Part shown: one piece after another, positions 32,849 through 43,100 of the stretch
Numbering within the stretch: position 1 is the first letter of the stretch
Layout of the letters: the number at the start of each line of letters is the position of its first letter
NCBI GenBank assembly: GCA_046330955.1
Contig: JAXLRT010000010.1
Location: forward strand, 1 to 64,000
Reading direction: 5' to 3'
DNA length: 64,000 nt
Source: JADJPO01 sp046330955
GTDB taxonomy: Bacteria > Actinomycetota > Actinomycetes > Actinomycetales > Kineosporiaceae
The notes under the pieces: generated by a model
The model's database searches: none
Told to the model about the DNA's origin: nothing
What the model saw: only the letters and a program-made list of their open reading frames with translations
Made by a program: the position numbers and the translations under genes

Positions 32849-33961
32849 TCACCCAGGGAAGATCGCCACCCCCTGGGTGGGGACACCCGAGACCCGGGTG
32901 AACTCGCCGCCGGCGACCAGGGCGGTATCGCTGGCATCGATCGCCCACACGCCGTAGAAGGAGTTGACCGTGGGCCGGAACACCTCCAGCGCCCCGGTAC
33001 CCGCGTCCGCGGCCAGGAGCCGCACCGTGGTGTTGCCGGCGAAGCCCTCGTGGAATCCGAAGTAGACGTTGCCACCGTGGTAGCGCACCGCCTGCACGTC
33101 CCCGTTGGAGGTCTGGGACCACCGCCGCGCCCCGGTCGAGGTGTTCCAGGCGGTCACCTGGTTGACGGCATCGCCGAGTGCCGTGAACAGGGACAGCCCG
33201 TCGGGTGAGATGTCCAGCGCCAGCGCTCGGCCGGCGGCGGCCATCGTCGGGCCCAGGGCCGCGCCGGTGGACGGGTTGACCCCGCCGATGAACGACCGTT
33301 TCGCCCCGCCGAGGGTGGTGAAGATGCCCCCTGCGTACAGCCGATCCAGCTTCGGTGAGATCACGAGGGCGTTCACGGTGTTGTCGGGCGCCGGACGGAA
33401 GGCCGTTCGGACGGCGCCACTGCCCGGATCGACCGCGGCCAGCCGGGGATTGGCCACCCCCTTGATGCTGCCGAACGCGCCCCCCACGTAGAGGTTCGCC
33501 CCGCCGCGTTCGAGCGCGTACACCGTGCTGGTTGCGTTGGCGGAGAACGTGGTTCGCACGGCCCCCGACGACGCGGACACGGCGGCCAGGCGACTGCGGG
33601 ACACCCCGCCGATCGTGGTGAACGCGCCGCCCACCCACACCGTCGAGGCGTCCCCTTCCAGGGCGCGGACCACGCCGTTGGTGTCGGCACGGAAGGGCAG
33701 CACGTTGCCCGTGGCCAGGCTCAGCGCCGCCAGGTTGCCCCGGGTCGCCGTCGTCCCGGACGGCGAGCGAACCTGACTGAAACTGCCTCCGATGTAGACG
33801 GTTCCGCCGACGATCCGGGTGGCGTAGACCGTGCCGTTGGTGTCCCAGCGGTCCAGTGGCGTGGGGTTGAACCGCACCGGATCGGCCAGGGCCGGGGAGG
33901 CCGCGGCGATCACGGCGCCGATCACCACGGCACCGACGGCGATGGCGCGTCTGATCCCCAT
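32849..33961 (-). CDS. secreted beta-propeller-like protein
   Basis: Exported protein, 370 aa. A signal peptide (RRAIAVGAVVIGAVIAAASPALA) is followed by about six to seven repeats of the type VYIGGSFSQV...NLAALSLATGNVLPF, VWVGGAFTTIGGVSRSRLAAVSASSGAV and LYVGGAFGSIKGVANPRLAAVDPGSGAV, the delta-60/PQQ-like blades of a propeller. No anchor or sorting motif is visible at the C-terminus. It could bind a ligand or surface polymer; no enzyme motif is seen. The next 243 bp (33962-34204) hold no recognisable feature. Confidence 0.82.
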   Translation of the reverse strand: MGIRRAIAVGAVVIGAVIAAASPALADPVRFNPTPLDRWDTNGTVYATRIVGGTVYIGGSFSQVRSPSGTTATRGNLAALSLATGNVLPFRADTNGVVRALEGDASTVWVGGAFTTIGGVSRSRLAAVSASSGAVRTTFSANATSTVYALERGGANLYVGGAFGSIKGVANPRLAAVDPGSGAVRTAFRPAPDNTVNALVISPKLDRLYAGGIFTTLGGAKRSFIGGVNPSTGAALGPTMAAAGRALALDISPDGLSLFTALGDAVNQVTAWNTSTGARRWSQTSNGDVQAVRYHGGNVYFGFHEGFAGNTTVRLLAADAGTGALEVFRPTVNSFYGVWAIDASDTALVAGGEFTRVSGVPTQGVAIFPG

Positions 33962-34204
33962 GTGTGCTCCTCGGTGGCCGTGGTGCCATCGGGTCGCCCG
34001 GTTGCTGCCAGGGCGACATCCGCCTGCGCCGGAGCCAAGCAGGCACGGGGACGCCGGGCGGCTCGGTGAGCGCGGATTCACCCGTCCGCCGCTGCCCGCC
34101 GTCCCCCCGATGCACCATCGCCGCAGCGCCATCCGCCGCGGTCACGACCCTCGGTGACGAGACCCGTCTGACGTGCCGAGCTCGGTCGGACGTGCCGAGC
34201 TGCC

Positions 34205-35212
34205 TCACTCCCAGGTGTGCAGCACCACCTTGCCCACGGTGCGCCCGCTCTCGAGGAGTTCGTGAGCCTGACGCAGCGTCGCCGCCGTCAGGGGGGTCAG
34301 CGTCTGCGTCGTGGTCGGACGCACCCGGCCGGCGTCGACGAGCTCGGCGACCCGGTCGAGCAGGCGGTGTTGCTCGATCAGGTCCGGGGTCTGGAACAGC
34401 GATCGGGTGAACATCAGCTCCCAGTGCCAGGTGATGCTCTTGGCCTTCAACGGCGAGACGTCCCGCGGGCCGTCGTCGATCGCCACGATCTGCCCGAACG
34501 GGCGCACGATGCGCGCGTAGGTCTCGACCTGCCCCTCGGAATGCGCAGTGAACAGCCAGTGGACGCCGTCCGGCGCGATGGCCTGCACCTGCCCCGCCAG
34601 GTCCTCACGATGGTTGACGACGTGATGCGCGCCGAGCCCGCGCACCCAGGCCGCGCGCTCGTCGTCCGAGGCGGTGGCGATCAGCGTGACGCCGGGCAGC
34701 AGCTCCCGGGCCAGCTGCAGCATGATCGACCCGACGCCGCCCGAGGCGCCGATGATCAGCAGGGTTCCGGTGCTGTCGGCGGTCAGCGCGAGCTTGTCGA
34801 ACAGTGCCTCCCACGCGGTGATCGCCGTCAGGGGCAAGGACGCGGCGTCGGCGAAGGACAGGCTGCGCGGCTTGCGCCCGACGATGCGCTCGTCGACCGG
34901 GTGTAGCCGCTGGTTGGTGCCCGGGCGGTTGATCGCGCCGGCGTAGAACACCTCGTCGCCCACCGCGAACAGGCTCACCTGCGAACCGACCTCCCGGACG
35001 ACGCCCGCGGCGTCGAAGCCCAGCACGCGCAACCCCGCGGACGGCGACCCGGCGCGGAGCTTCACGTCGACGGGGTTGACCGAGACCGCCTCGACCTCGA
35101 CGAGCAGGTCGTGTGGGCCGAGGGGTGGCACCTCGACCTGCTCGGTGACCAGGCTGGCGGGGTCGGTGACGGGCAGGGTGGCGCGGTAGCCGATCGCGGT
35201 GGTGGTTGTCAT
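34205..35212 (-). CDS. zinc-binding alcohol dehydrogenase / quinone reductase family protein
   Basis: MDR-superfamily NADPH oxidoreductase, 335 aa, of the ZADH1-like group. The catalytic N-domain (EAVSVNPVDVKLRAG) and cofactor domain with IIGASGGVGSIMLQLA are complete. The structural-zinc cysteines of classical ADHs are absent, so it is a quinone/enone reductase type. Divergent from an HxlR-type regulator whose likely operators lie in between, a common pairing for responses to quinones or electrophiles. Confidence 0.9.
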   Translation of the reverse strand: MTTTTAIGYRATLPVTDPASLVTEQVEVPPLGPHDLLVEVEAVSVNPVDVKLRAGSPSAGLRVLGFDAAGVVREVGSQVSLFAVGDEVFYAGAINRPGTNQRLHPVDERIVGRKPRSLSFADAASLPLTAITAWEALFDKLALTADSTGTLLIIGASGGVGSIMLQLARELLPGVTLIATASDDERAAWVRGLGAHHVVNHREDLAGQVQAIAPDGVHWLFTAHSEGQVETYARIVRPFGQIVAIDDGPRDVSPLKAKSITWHWELMFTRSLFQTPDLIEQHRLLDRVAELVDAGRVRPTTTQTLTPLTAATLRQAHELLESGRTVGKVVLHTWE

Positions 35213-35230
35213 GGCCTCACGGTTCCCCAT

Positions 35231-35259
35231 CGGTAGTGGTTACCGTCAAGGGCACTTGA
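35231..35259. promoter_or_regulatory. probable HxlR operators
   Basis: Two adjacent inverted repeats lie in the 72-bp divergent region: CGGTA-N5-TACCG (35231-35245) and TCAAG-N4-CTTGA (35246-35259). Both would overlap the promoters of the reductase and the regulator. Confidence 0.5.
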
Positions 35260-35284
35260 TTCCCATTGGGTATCATCGCTGCTC

Positions 35285-35662
35285 ATGACGACGTCTGAGG
35301 GCGGCCGCAACGACGTGTACGCCGCGATGTGCCCCTGCCGGGACCTGCTCGACCTGCTCGCCAACAAGTGGAGCGCGTTGGCCATCGGGGCACTCGAGGC
35401 GGGGCCGCAGCGTTTCGGCCAGCTCAAGACGCGCCTCGAGGGGGTCAGCCCCAAGGTGCTCTCGCAGACCCTCAAGCGACTCGAGGACAACGACCTGCTC
35501 ACCCGCACCGTCTACGCCGAAGTGCCGCCACGGGTCGAGTACGAGCTCACCCCGCTCGGCCACAGCGCCGCCACTCCCCTGCGCGGCCTGCGCGACTGGG
35601 TCGAGACCACCCTCGCCACGCACCAGCGCCGCGGATCAACGGCGGGGTTCGGCGCGTCCTGA
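35285..35662 (+). CDS. HxlR-family transcriptional regulator
   Basis: Winged-helix regulator, 125 aa. CPCRDLLDLLANKWSALAIGAL, RFGQLKTRLEGVSPKVLSQTLKRLEDNDLLTR and the basic PPRVEYELTPLG wing match HxlR/YodB. Two cysteines (CPC) lie near the N-terminus, where redox-sensing members carry theirs. The neighbouring quinone reductase suggests electrophile sensing. Confidence 0.92.
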   Translation: MTTSEGGRNDVYAAMCPCRDLLDLLANKWSALAIGALEAGPQRFGQLKTRLEGVSPKVLSQTLKRLEDNDLLTRTVYAEVPPRVEYELTPLGHSAATPLRGLRDWVETTLATHQRRGSTAGFGAS

Positions 35663-36076
35663 CGACACCGAATCCCGCCGATCCCGCCATTGCTGCCAGG
35701 CACCGGTCGACCACAGCGCCCAGGCCACCAGCACGGGCTGGAACAGCAACCGGACGGCACGGGCGGCGTCCGAGTCGAGGCCGAAGGCATCCCGTCCCTC
35801 GGCCCACTGGGCGAGGTTGCCCGGGAAGATCGCCACGAAGAACGCCGCCACCACCCAGCCCACGCGTCCCTGCCACCGGCGTGGCGCCACCAGCAACGCC
35901 AGCCCGAGGGCGAGTTCGACGACACCCGAGACCAGGACGACGAGGTCGGCGGCCACCGGGATCCACGACGGCACCTGGGCCTGGAACTCGGTGCGGGCGA
36001 AGCTGAGATGCCCGGTGCCGGTGAAGATCAGGAACGCGCCGAGCAACCGGCGGGCGATGGTGCGGAGGGTGTCCAC
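35636..36076 (-). CDS. DoxX-like membrane protein
   Basis: Four-helix membrane protein, 146 aa, of the DoxX/DUF type (LLGAFLIFTGTGHLSFARTEF, LVVLVSGVVELALGLALLV, GRVGWVVAAFFVAIFPGNLAQW). Role unknown; relatives appear with thiol or oxidative metabolism. The 3' end overlaps the convergent HxlR gene by 27 bp. Confidence 0.82.
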   Translation of the reverse strand: MDTLRTIARRLLGAFLIFTGTGHLSFARTEFQAQVPSWIPVAADLVVLVSGVVELALGLALLVAPRRWQGRVGWVVAAFFVAIFPGNLAQWAEGRDAFGLDSDAARAVRLLFQPVLVAWALWSTGAWQQWRDRRDSVSSGRAEPRR

Positions 36077-36122
36077 CGACCCACCGTAGGCCGTCGGGTC
36101 CGTGGGCGACCCCCGCTCGGCC

Positions 36123-37265
36123 TCACCGGGAGCGAGGTCCGTTGAGCAACGTGCCCAGGCGGGTGTACCGGACGCCGTAGCGATACGAGATCAGCAGCAG
36201 CGCGGTGACCGTCGTGAAGATGAGTACGAACGCCGCCAGCGGCGGCAGGCCCCAGCGCACGGCCAGCCCTTGCCCGAGGAACACCAGGGGCAGGTGGGCC
36301 AGGTAGAGCCAGTACGAGGAGTCGGACAACCATCGGATCCGCGGATTGTCACCGCTGAAGAACCGCCCGAACAGGCCGATCGAGCCGCACGACGCGAGCA
36401 CGGCATACGCCACCTGGACGACGGCGGCGCGCCAACCCGGCTCCAGCAGGGTGTTCCCGACGGCGAAGGCTGCTGCGGCCCCGAGCAGCGACAGCCCCCA
36501 CCAGCGGCCCATGACCCGGATGACCGGCAGGTCACCCGATGCCCGGCGTCCGAAGATGAGTGCGCCCCAGGCGAAACAGCACGCATAGACCGCGAAGACC
36601 CGAGGGATGGGGACGAGCCCCTCCGAGGTGTCCGGGCCGAAGAGATCCTGGGTCATCCGGCTCTGGGCTGCCACGGCAGCCAGCACCAGCACCGCTGCCG
36701 CGAGCGGGAGCCCGATCCGTGACGCAGACATCGAGAGACGCGTCGGCCACGAGATCCGGCCGATGCCGGTGACGACGAGGGCGAACCCGCCCACCATCAG
36801 GATCAGGAACCACAGGAACCACAGGTGCGACACCGGGAACCAGGCCGCGGGGTGATCGGCGGCCGGCACCGCGGGGTTGCCCGCCAGCTCCAGGCCGGTG
36901 GCCAACGTCCAACCGACGGCGGGCAGAATGGTCAGGATCGCCAGGCCGAACGGGAGCGCGACCCGCCGCATCCGGTGGCGCAGCAGCTCGCGAGTCCCGC
37001 GACTGCGCCACAGCATGGTCGTGAAGAAGCCGCTGAGGATGAAGAAGAGCGGCATCCGGAAGCCGTGCAGGACCAGGAAGAGGCCGCCGAGAAACCCCGC
37101 CCCGGTGTCACCCTCGTGCCAGTAGGGGATGAAGGGCACGGCCGCGTGCAGCGCGATGCCCGAGAGCATGGCGAAGGCGCGCAGCGCGTCGAGATCGTGG
37201 AACCGCGCAGCGGACCGCTCCGCGGGCGAGGCATCCGTCGTGGGAGCGGCACCAGGGTCGGACAT
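36123..37265 (-). CDS. acyltransferase 3 family membrane protein
   Basis: Integral membrane acyltransferase, 380 aa, with about ten helices and the family motifs FHDLDALRAFAMLSGIALHA (catalytic His region) and GFRMPLFFILSGFFTTML. It transfers acyl groups to extracytoplasmic glycans or lipids, OpgC-like in layout. The ATG at 37265 sits where the conserved N-terminus begins. The acceptor is not predictable. Confidence 0.87.
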   Translation of the reverse strand: MSDPGAAPTTDASPAERSAARFHDLDALRAFAMLSGIALHAAVPFIPYWHEGDTGAGFLGGLFLVLHGFRMPLFFILSGFFTTMLWRSRGTRELLRHRMRRVALPFGLAILTILPAVGWTLATGLELAGNPAVPAADHPAAWFPVSHLWFLWFLILMVGGFALVVTGIGRISWPTRLSMSASRIGLPLAAAVLVLAAVAAQSRMTQDLFGPDTSEGLVPIPRVFAVYACCFAWGALIFGRRASGDLPVIRVMGRWWGLSLLGAAAAFAVGNTLLEPGWRAAVVQVAYAVLASCGSIGLFGRFFSGDNPRIRWLSDSSYWLYLAHLPLVFLGQGLAVRWGLPPLAAFVLIFTTVTALLLISYRYGVRYTRLGTLLNGPRSR

Positions 37266-37307
37266 GGCGTCATTCTCTGCCCTCCCCCGCGTCCGCAGGT
37301 GGTGGAC

Positions 37308-37359
37308 GAGGTTGGGCCGGGTTTGCCCCCCGTGTCGAGGGCAAACCCGGCCCGACCTC
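37308..37359. terminator. terminator-like hairpin downstream of the YdeI-like gene
   Basis: 21-bp arms (GAGGTTGGGCCGGGTTTGCCC and its complement with one mismatch) around a 10-bp loop, at the 3' side of the minus-strand 37381-37950 gene. A strong GC hairpin without a clear T-tract, typical of actinobacterial terminators. Confidence 0.6.
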
Positions 37360-37380
37360 ACGTCGAGCCCGGGTAGGGCG

Positions 37381-37950
37381 TCAGGGGCGCTCGTTGCGGG
37401 CGGCCTGGGCGACGATCGTGGCGATCCGGCGGGCCTTGGTCTCGGGGCGTTTGGCGAAGGCGAGCTGGGACAGGGCGAACTTGCGGGCGCTGGGCGGGAA
37501 GGCGTCCCAGTGGGCCCGGGCGATCGGGTCGGCGTCCAGGGCGGCGGCCAGCTCCGGTGACTCGATCAGGGCCTCGGCGTCGTCCAGCAGGGTCCACAAC
37601 CCGCGGGCCTGGGCGTCCTCGATCACGGCGAGCCCGGCCGGCTGCATCCGGCCCTGCTCGATCAGCTCGGCGACCCGGGCCTTGTTGGACGCCGCCCAGG
37701 CGCTGGTGCGGCCCCGGCGGGTGAACCACATGATGCGGCGCTCGGCGTCCAGCACCTTGGTGGTGCCGTCGACCCAACCCCAGCACAACGCCTCGCGCAC
37801 CACCTCGTCGTAGTCGAGGGGTTCGCGGCCGGACTCCGCGCGCCAGAACACCAGCCACACCCCGCCGGACGTCGCGTGGTGCTCGGCGAGCCAGTCGTGC
37901 CAGGCCGCGAGATCGGCCGGGTGCAGCAGCGGCAGGTCGGCATCGGACAT
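37381..37950 (-). CDS. YdeI/OmpD-associated family protein
   Basis: 189 aa protein of the YdeI/OmpD-associated group: LAAWHDWLAEHHATSGGVWLV, DYDEVVREALCWGWVDGTTKVLD, IMWFTRRGRTSAWAASNKARV and the C-terminal ARKFALSQLAFAKRPETKARRI are characteristic. The family is linked to peptide or bacteriocin tolerance in enterobacteria, with no confirmed activity. Probably cytoplasmic. Confidence 0.83.
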   Translation of the reverse strand: MSDADLPLLHPADLAAWHDWLAEHHATSGGVWLVFWRAESGREPLDYDEVVREALCWGWVDGTTKVLDAERRIMWFTRRGRTSAWAASNKARVAELIEQGRMQPAGLAVIEDAQARGLWTLLDDAEALIESPELAAALDADPIARAHWDAFPPSARKFALSQLAFAKRPETKARRIATIVAQAARNERP

Positions 37951-38053
37951 GGTCGCAGGGTACGGGCGACGTGGGGGTCGCGGATCACTGATCTGAAGGT
38001 GGTCTTACGACACCGTTGAGGCACTCGGAACGGCCGCGCCGGACCCTGAACGG

Positions 38054-39556
38054 GTGAGCATGCGACAACTGACCGGATCGGCCGCACTGGCCGGGCTGAT
38101 CCTGCTGACCGGGTGTGGCGCGAGCGAGCCCATGGCACTCCAGGGGCCGGGCGCGGCGTCCGTGGTCGCCGCACCAGGTGCCGGGGCCGGATCGACCTCC
38201 GGTGCCGCGCCGGGGGTGGCGGTCATGACCACCGGAGCCGCGCCGTCCAGCCCGTCGTCACCTTCTGCAACACGGCCGGCGCCGTCGGTGAAACCCGTGG
38301 TCCGTCCGGGCACCGGGCGGATCGCCAAGCTCGCGGCGATCACCGCGCCCCGCCCCTCGCCGTATGACGGCGGGGGCAACTACGGCGGCCCCGACGACCT
38401 CTACCTGCTGCCCACCAGCGCGACGGCGGCCCAGGTGGTCAGCCACAACAGTGGTGCTCACACCCTGTCGGTGGACACCTACAGCACCCGCACCTGGAAG
38501 CAGGCCGGCGCCCGCCGGACGATCTCGCTCGCCGGCTGGGATCGGTGGGGCGGCATCTACGCGGCGCCCAAGGGCGACATCTTCGTCCTGGTGGGCCGGG
38601 CCAACCCGACTCAGAACGACAACCTCGACGTCGTGGCGGTCCGCCGCTACAACGCGCAGTGGAAGCTGCTCGGCACCGGGTACGTCAAGGGCGGGGTCAC
38701 CCAGACCTTCAAGGGCATCTACGAACCGTTCGCCGCCGCCGGCGCCCGGATGCTCATGGTCGGCAGCCAGCTGGTGGTCGACATGGGCCGCACCATGTAC
38801 TCCGGCGGGGACGGCCTGCACCACCAGTCCGACCTGATGTTCACGGTGAGCGTTCCCGGCATGAAGACCACGGTCGTCACCGGCCAGACACCGTTCTCCA
38901 GCCACTCCTTCCGGCAGCTGCTCGCCACCTCGTCGTCCGGGCTGATCGTCGTCCAGCACGGGGATGCCTACCCGCGCGCCATCCAGCTGGGACTGATGCG
39001 CTCCTTCCCCAAGGGCGCGCTCTCGGCGAACCAGATCCTGAAGATCAAGGGCAACGTCGGGGACAACCGCACCGGCACCACGCTGGACGGCGTCGCGAGC
39101 GGACCGAGTGGTGTGGTCGTGCTCGGGACGTCGAGCAACCCGGCGCAGGCGCCGCAGGGACCGGAGCGGGCGCGCAACGTGTTCGCCATCGCGGCCAACC
39201 CGGCCACCGGCAAGAGCACCCTGCGCTGGCTGTCGAAGCAGCCCTGGACCGGCTCGGCCTCGGTCGGTGAGTCGCGCGTCGTCCAGGTCGGCAAGGATCG
39301 GTTCGTCGTGTTGTTCGCCCTCACCGGCCAGAAGCCGCGGCTGGAGTACCGGCTGCTCGATTCGCGCGGGGTGGTCAAGGCCACGGCGAGTTTCGCCGGC
39401 AAGACCTTCTTCCCTGGGGCGCAACCGATTCTGATCGGCACGCAGATCGTCTGGGTCGATGTCGACCAGAAGAGCCGGAGCGCGCAGCGTTCGGCGTACC
39501 TGCACGGCCTGGACATCAGCACGCCCACCAAACCCATTCCGGTGGGACGTCTTTGA
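38054..39556 (+). CDS. putative secreted lipoprotein of unknown function
   Basis: 500 aa. The N-terminus has a lipobox LILLTGC, so it should be anchored to the outer face of the membrane. A Pro/Ser/Ala-rich linker (about residues 30-95) follows, then a large beta-rich domain with recurring strands (GGIYAAPKGDIFVLVG, ARMLMVGSQLVVDM, PILIGTQIVWVDV) suggesting a propeller-like fold. I recognise no catalytic motif. The start may be GTG 38054 or ATG 38060. Confidence 0.7.
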   Translation: MSMRQLTGSAALAGLILLTGCGASEPMALQGPGAASVVAAPGAGAGSTSGAAPGVAVMTTGAAPSSPSSPSATRPAPSVKPVVRPGTGRIAKLAAITAPRPSPYDGGGNYGGPDDLYLLPTSATAAQVVSHNSGAHTLSVDTYSTRTWKQAGARRTISLAGWDRWGGIYAAPKGDIFVLVGRANPTQNDNLDVVAVRRYNAQWKLLGTGYVKGGVTQTFKGIYEPFAAAGARMLMVGSQLVVDMGRTMYSGGDGLHHQSDLMFTVSVPGMKTTVVTGQTPFSSHSFRQLLATSSSGLIVVQHGDAYPRAIQLGLMRSFPKGALSANQILKIKGNVGDNRTGTTLDGVASGPSGVVVLGTSSNPAQAPQGPERARNVFAIAANPATGKSTLRWLSKQPWTGSASVGESRVVQVGKDRFVVLFALTGQKPRLEYRLLDSRGVVKATASFAGKTFFPGAQPILIGTQIVWVDVDQKSRSAQRSAYLHGLDISTPTKPIPVGRL

Positions 39557-39710
39557 GCGGCTCGTACCAGGGCAGCCAAAGGGCTCTTTGACGCACTTTT
39601 GACCACTCCTGCGTGAACGTGAGGCACCTGGTTCTTCGTGCCCGAGGGCTTACCCCAGAGCACCCCCCCACGGTGATCCGTCCGTCACTTCCCGTAAGGA
39701 GAAATCTCTG

Positions 39711-41558
39711 ATGTCCAGAAGGCATGTCCTGGCGAGAGCCGCCGTGACGGTGGCGCTCGCGGGCGGGCTCGCTGTCAGCGGGCAACAGTCTGCGACGGCG
39801 GTGTCAACCGGAAACATCCTCATCGGTTGGTCGATCCCCAACATCCCTGCGGCCGGGCTGACGAACATCACGTTCCCGATGACGGTCAACCCCAGCACGC
39901 TGCACAAGGACGGAACGTACTTCGCGATGCAGTTCCGGTTCACCAAGGCGCCAGAGGTCGGCTACATGGGCCTTCAGCCGCGTCCCTCGATCAACGGCCG
40001 GGCCCGGTTGCACGCCGCCTTCTCGAGCTTCAACCCCGGCACCACGAGCACCCACCCGAACTGCACCCCCGGCGCCGATGGCGGCGCGGGGGTCAGCTGT
40101 GCAGCGGACTTCGACGGGACCTACGGCCAACGCTATGCGATGACCGTGACCCAGGCCGGCCCGGACACCTGGACGGGCACGGCGACGAACACGGTGACGG
40201 GTGCCTCCACGGTGATCGGCACCTGGAAGCTCGCTGCCGGCAGCGGCAACCTCAGGGGTGCCGAGTCGGGCTTCGCGGAGTGGTACATCGGGGCACCCAG
40301 CTGTCAGCAGATGGCCCGGGTCGATGCCGTCTTCGGCGCCCCGACGAGCACGGACGCCGCAGGCCTGACCGGTACCGCCAAGGCCAACTACGAGTACGGC
40401 GCCTGCGTGGGTCAGTCCGGCTACAGCGCCGACAACTCCGGTGGCCAGGCGCACGTCGTCCGCGGGTTCGTCGCCGAGCCCGGTGGCGGGACCACTCCCA
40501 CGCCGACGCCGACCAAGACGGTCACCCCCACCCCGACGCCCACTCCGACGACGACGGGCACAGCGACCCCGACGCCCACGCCGACGACCACCACCCCGTC
40601 ACCGACGGCGAGCCCGACGCCGTCGCCCTCGGGGCAGCCCGGTCAGCTGATCCCGAAGGCCGGCTGGGCGGTGGTTTCCGCCGACAGTGAGGAGACGGCG
40701 GCCGAGAACGGTGCGGCACGCAACGCGATCGACGGCAAGACCTCGACGATCTGGCACTCGCGGTGGTCGAGGAACGCCGCGCCGCTGCCCCACGACATCG
40801 TGATCGACCTGGCGGCGTCCTACGCCGTGGACTCGCTGCGCTACCTGCCCCGCCAGGACGGTGGCCGGAACGGCCGCATCGGACGGTACGAGGTCTACGT
40901 GTCGACCTCGCCGACGACCTGGGGTGCACCGGTGGCCACCGGGACGTTCGCCGACTCGGCGGCGGAGAAGACCGTCGCGTTCCGGGCGACCACCGGCCGG
41001 TACCTGCGGCTGCACGCGCTGAGCGAGGCCCGTAACCGCGGCCCGTGGACCTCCGCGGCGGAGATCTCGGCCACCGGCACCCTCGCCCCCGGCGCGGCCG
41101 CTCCGGCACCGTTGGCGACGGCGGGATGGAGCCTGGTCTCGGCGGATTCGCAGGAGACGGCGAGGGAGAACGGCTCGGCCCGCAACGCCTTCGACGGTAA
41201 GCCGAACACGTTCTGGCACACCCAGTGGTCGAACAACGCCACATCGTTCCCGCACGATCTGGTGATCGACCTGGGCGGCTCGTTCGCGGTGAGCCAGGTG
41301 CGGTACCTGCCTCGCCAGGACGGTGGCGCGAACGGTCGCATCGGTGGGTACGAGGTCTACCTGTCGACCTCGCCGACGACCTGGGGCGCACCGGTGGCCA
41401 CCGGGAGGTTCGCCGACTCCTCGACCGAGAAGGCGGTCTCGTTCCCGGCGACCACCGGCCGGTACCTGCGGCTGAGGGCGTCGAGCGAGGCCGGCAACCG
41501 CGGCCCGTGGACGTCCGCCGCGGAGATCTCCGCGGTCGGCCAGCCCGCGCAGCCGTGA
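39711..41558 (+). CDS. secreted protein with duplicated F5/8 type C (discoidin) domains
   Basis: Exported protein, 615 aa. The layout is a signal peptide (LARAAVTVALAGGLAVSG), an unrecognised N-terminal domain (about 35-255), a Thr/Pro tandem linker (TPTPTPTKTVTPTPTPTP) and two F5/8 type C domains at about 316-458 and 467-610. The two are near-copies, each with ARNA(I/F)DGK, RYLPRQDGG(R/A)NGRIG and TTGRYLRL. Such domains bind sugars or polysaccharides. AAGGAG precedes the ATG. A hairpin terminator follows. No adjacent glycoside hydrolase is seen. Confidence 0.85.
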   Translation: MSRRHVLARAAVTVALAGGLAVSGQQSATAVSTGNILIGWSIPNIPAAGLTNITFPMTVNPSTLHKDGTYFAMQFRFTKAPEVGYMGLQPRPSINGRARLHAAFSSFNPGTTSTHPNCTPGADGGAGVSCAADFDGTYGQRYAMTVTQAGPDTWTGTATNTVTGASTVIGTWKLAAGSGNLRGAESGFAEWYIGAPSCQQMARVDAVFGAPTSTDAAGLTGTAKANYEYGACVGQSGYSADNSGGQAHVVRGFVAEPGGGTTPTPTPTKTVTPTPTPTPTTTGTATPTPTPTTTTPSPTASPTPSPSGQPGQLIPKAGWAVVSADSEETAAENGAARNAIDGKTSTIWHSRWSRNAAPLPHDIVIDLAASYAVDSLRYLPRQDGGRNGRIGRYEVYVSTSPTTWGAPVATGTFADSAAEKTVAFRATTGRYLRLHALSEARNRGPWTSAAEISATGTLAPGAAAPAPLATAGWSLVSADSQETARENGSARNAFDGKPNTFWHTQWSNNATSFPHDLVIDLGGSFAVSQVRYLPRQDGGANGRIGGYEVYLSTSPTTWGAPVATGRFADSSTEKAVSFPATTGRYLRLRASSEAGNRGPWTSAAEISAVGQPAQP

Positions 41559-41597
41559 GCACGCCGACGGAGTGAACCTCAGCAGCGGCTGAGAAGG

Positions 41598-41643
41598 ACT
41601 GGGCTGACGTGGGTCCGCGGTATCGGATCCACGTCAGCCCAGT
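41598..41643. terminator. bidirectional terminator hairpin
   Basis: Nineteen-base arms (ACTGGGCTGACGTGGGTCC and its near-complement) around a short loop, between the convergent F5/8 protein gene and citrate synthase. Flanking GAAGG/TTCTTC bases extend the pairing. Confidence 0.7.
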
Positions 41644-41691
41644 GTCGTTCTTCGGGGAGCCCGAGCCGGCGGCCTCCCGGCCGAGGATGCG

Positions 41692-42981
<1,290 letters not shown>

Positions 42982-43100
42982 CGTGGCCTCCGTCCTGGTG
43001 CCCGTTGCCGGGCACGCTAGCCCGGGACAACTCGGGCGGATAGACCGTCGGTACCCACGCTGCGAGCGACGGTCGAGGCCGCGCGGCGACCGACAGCATC

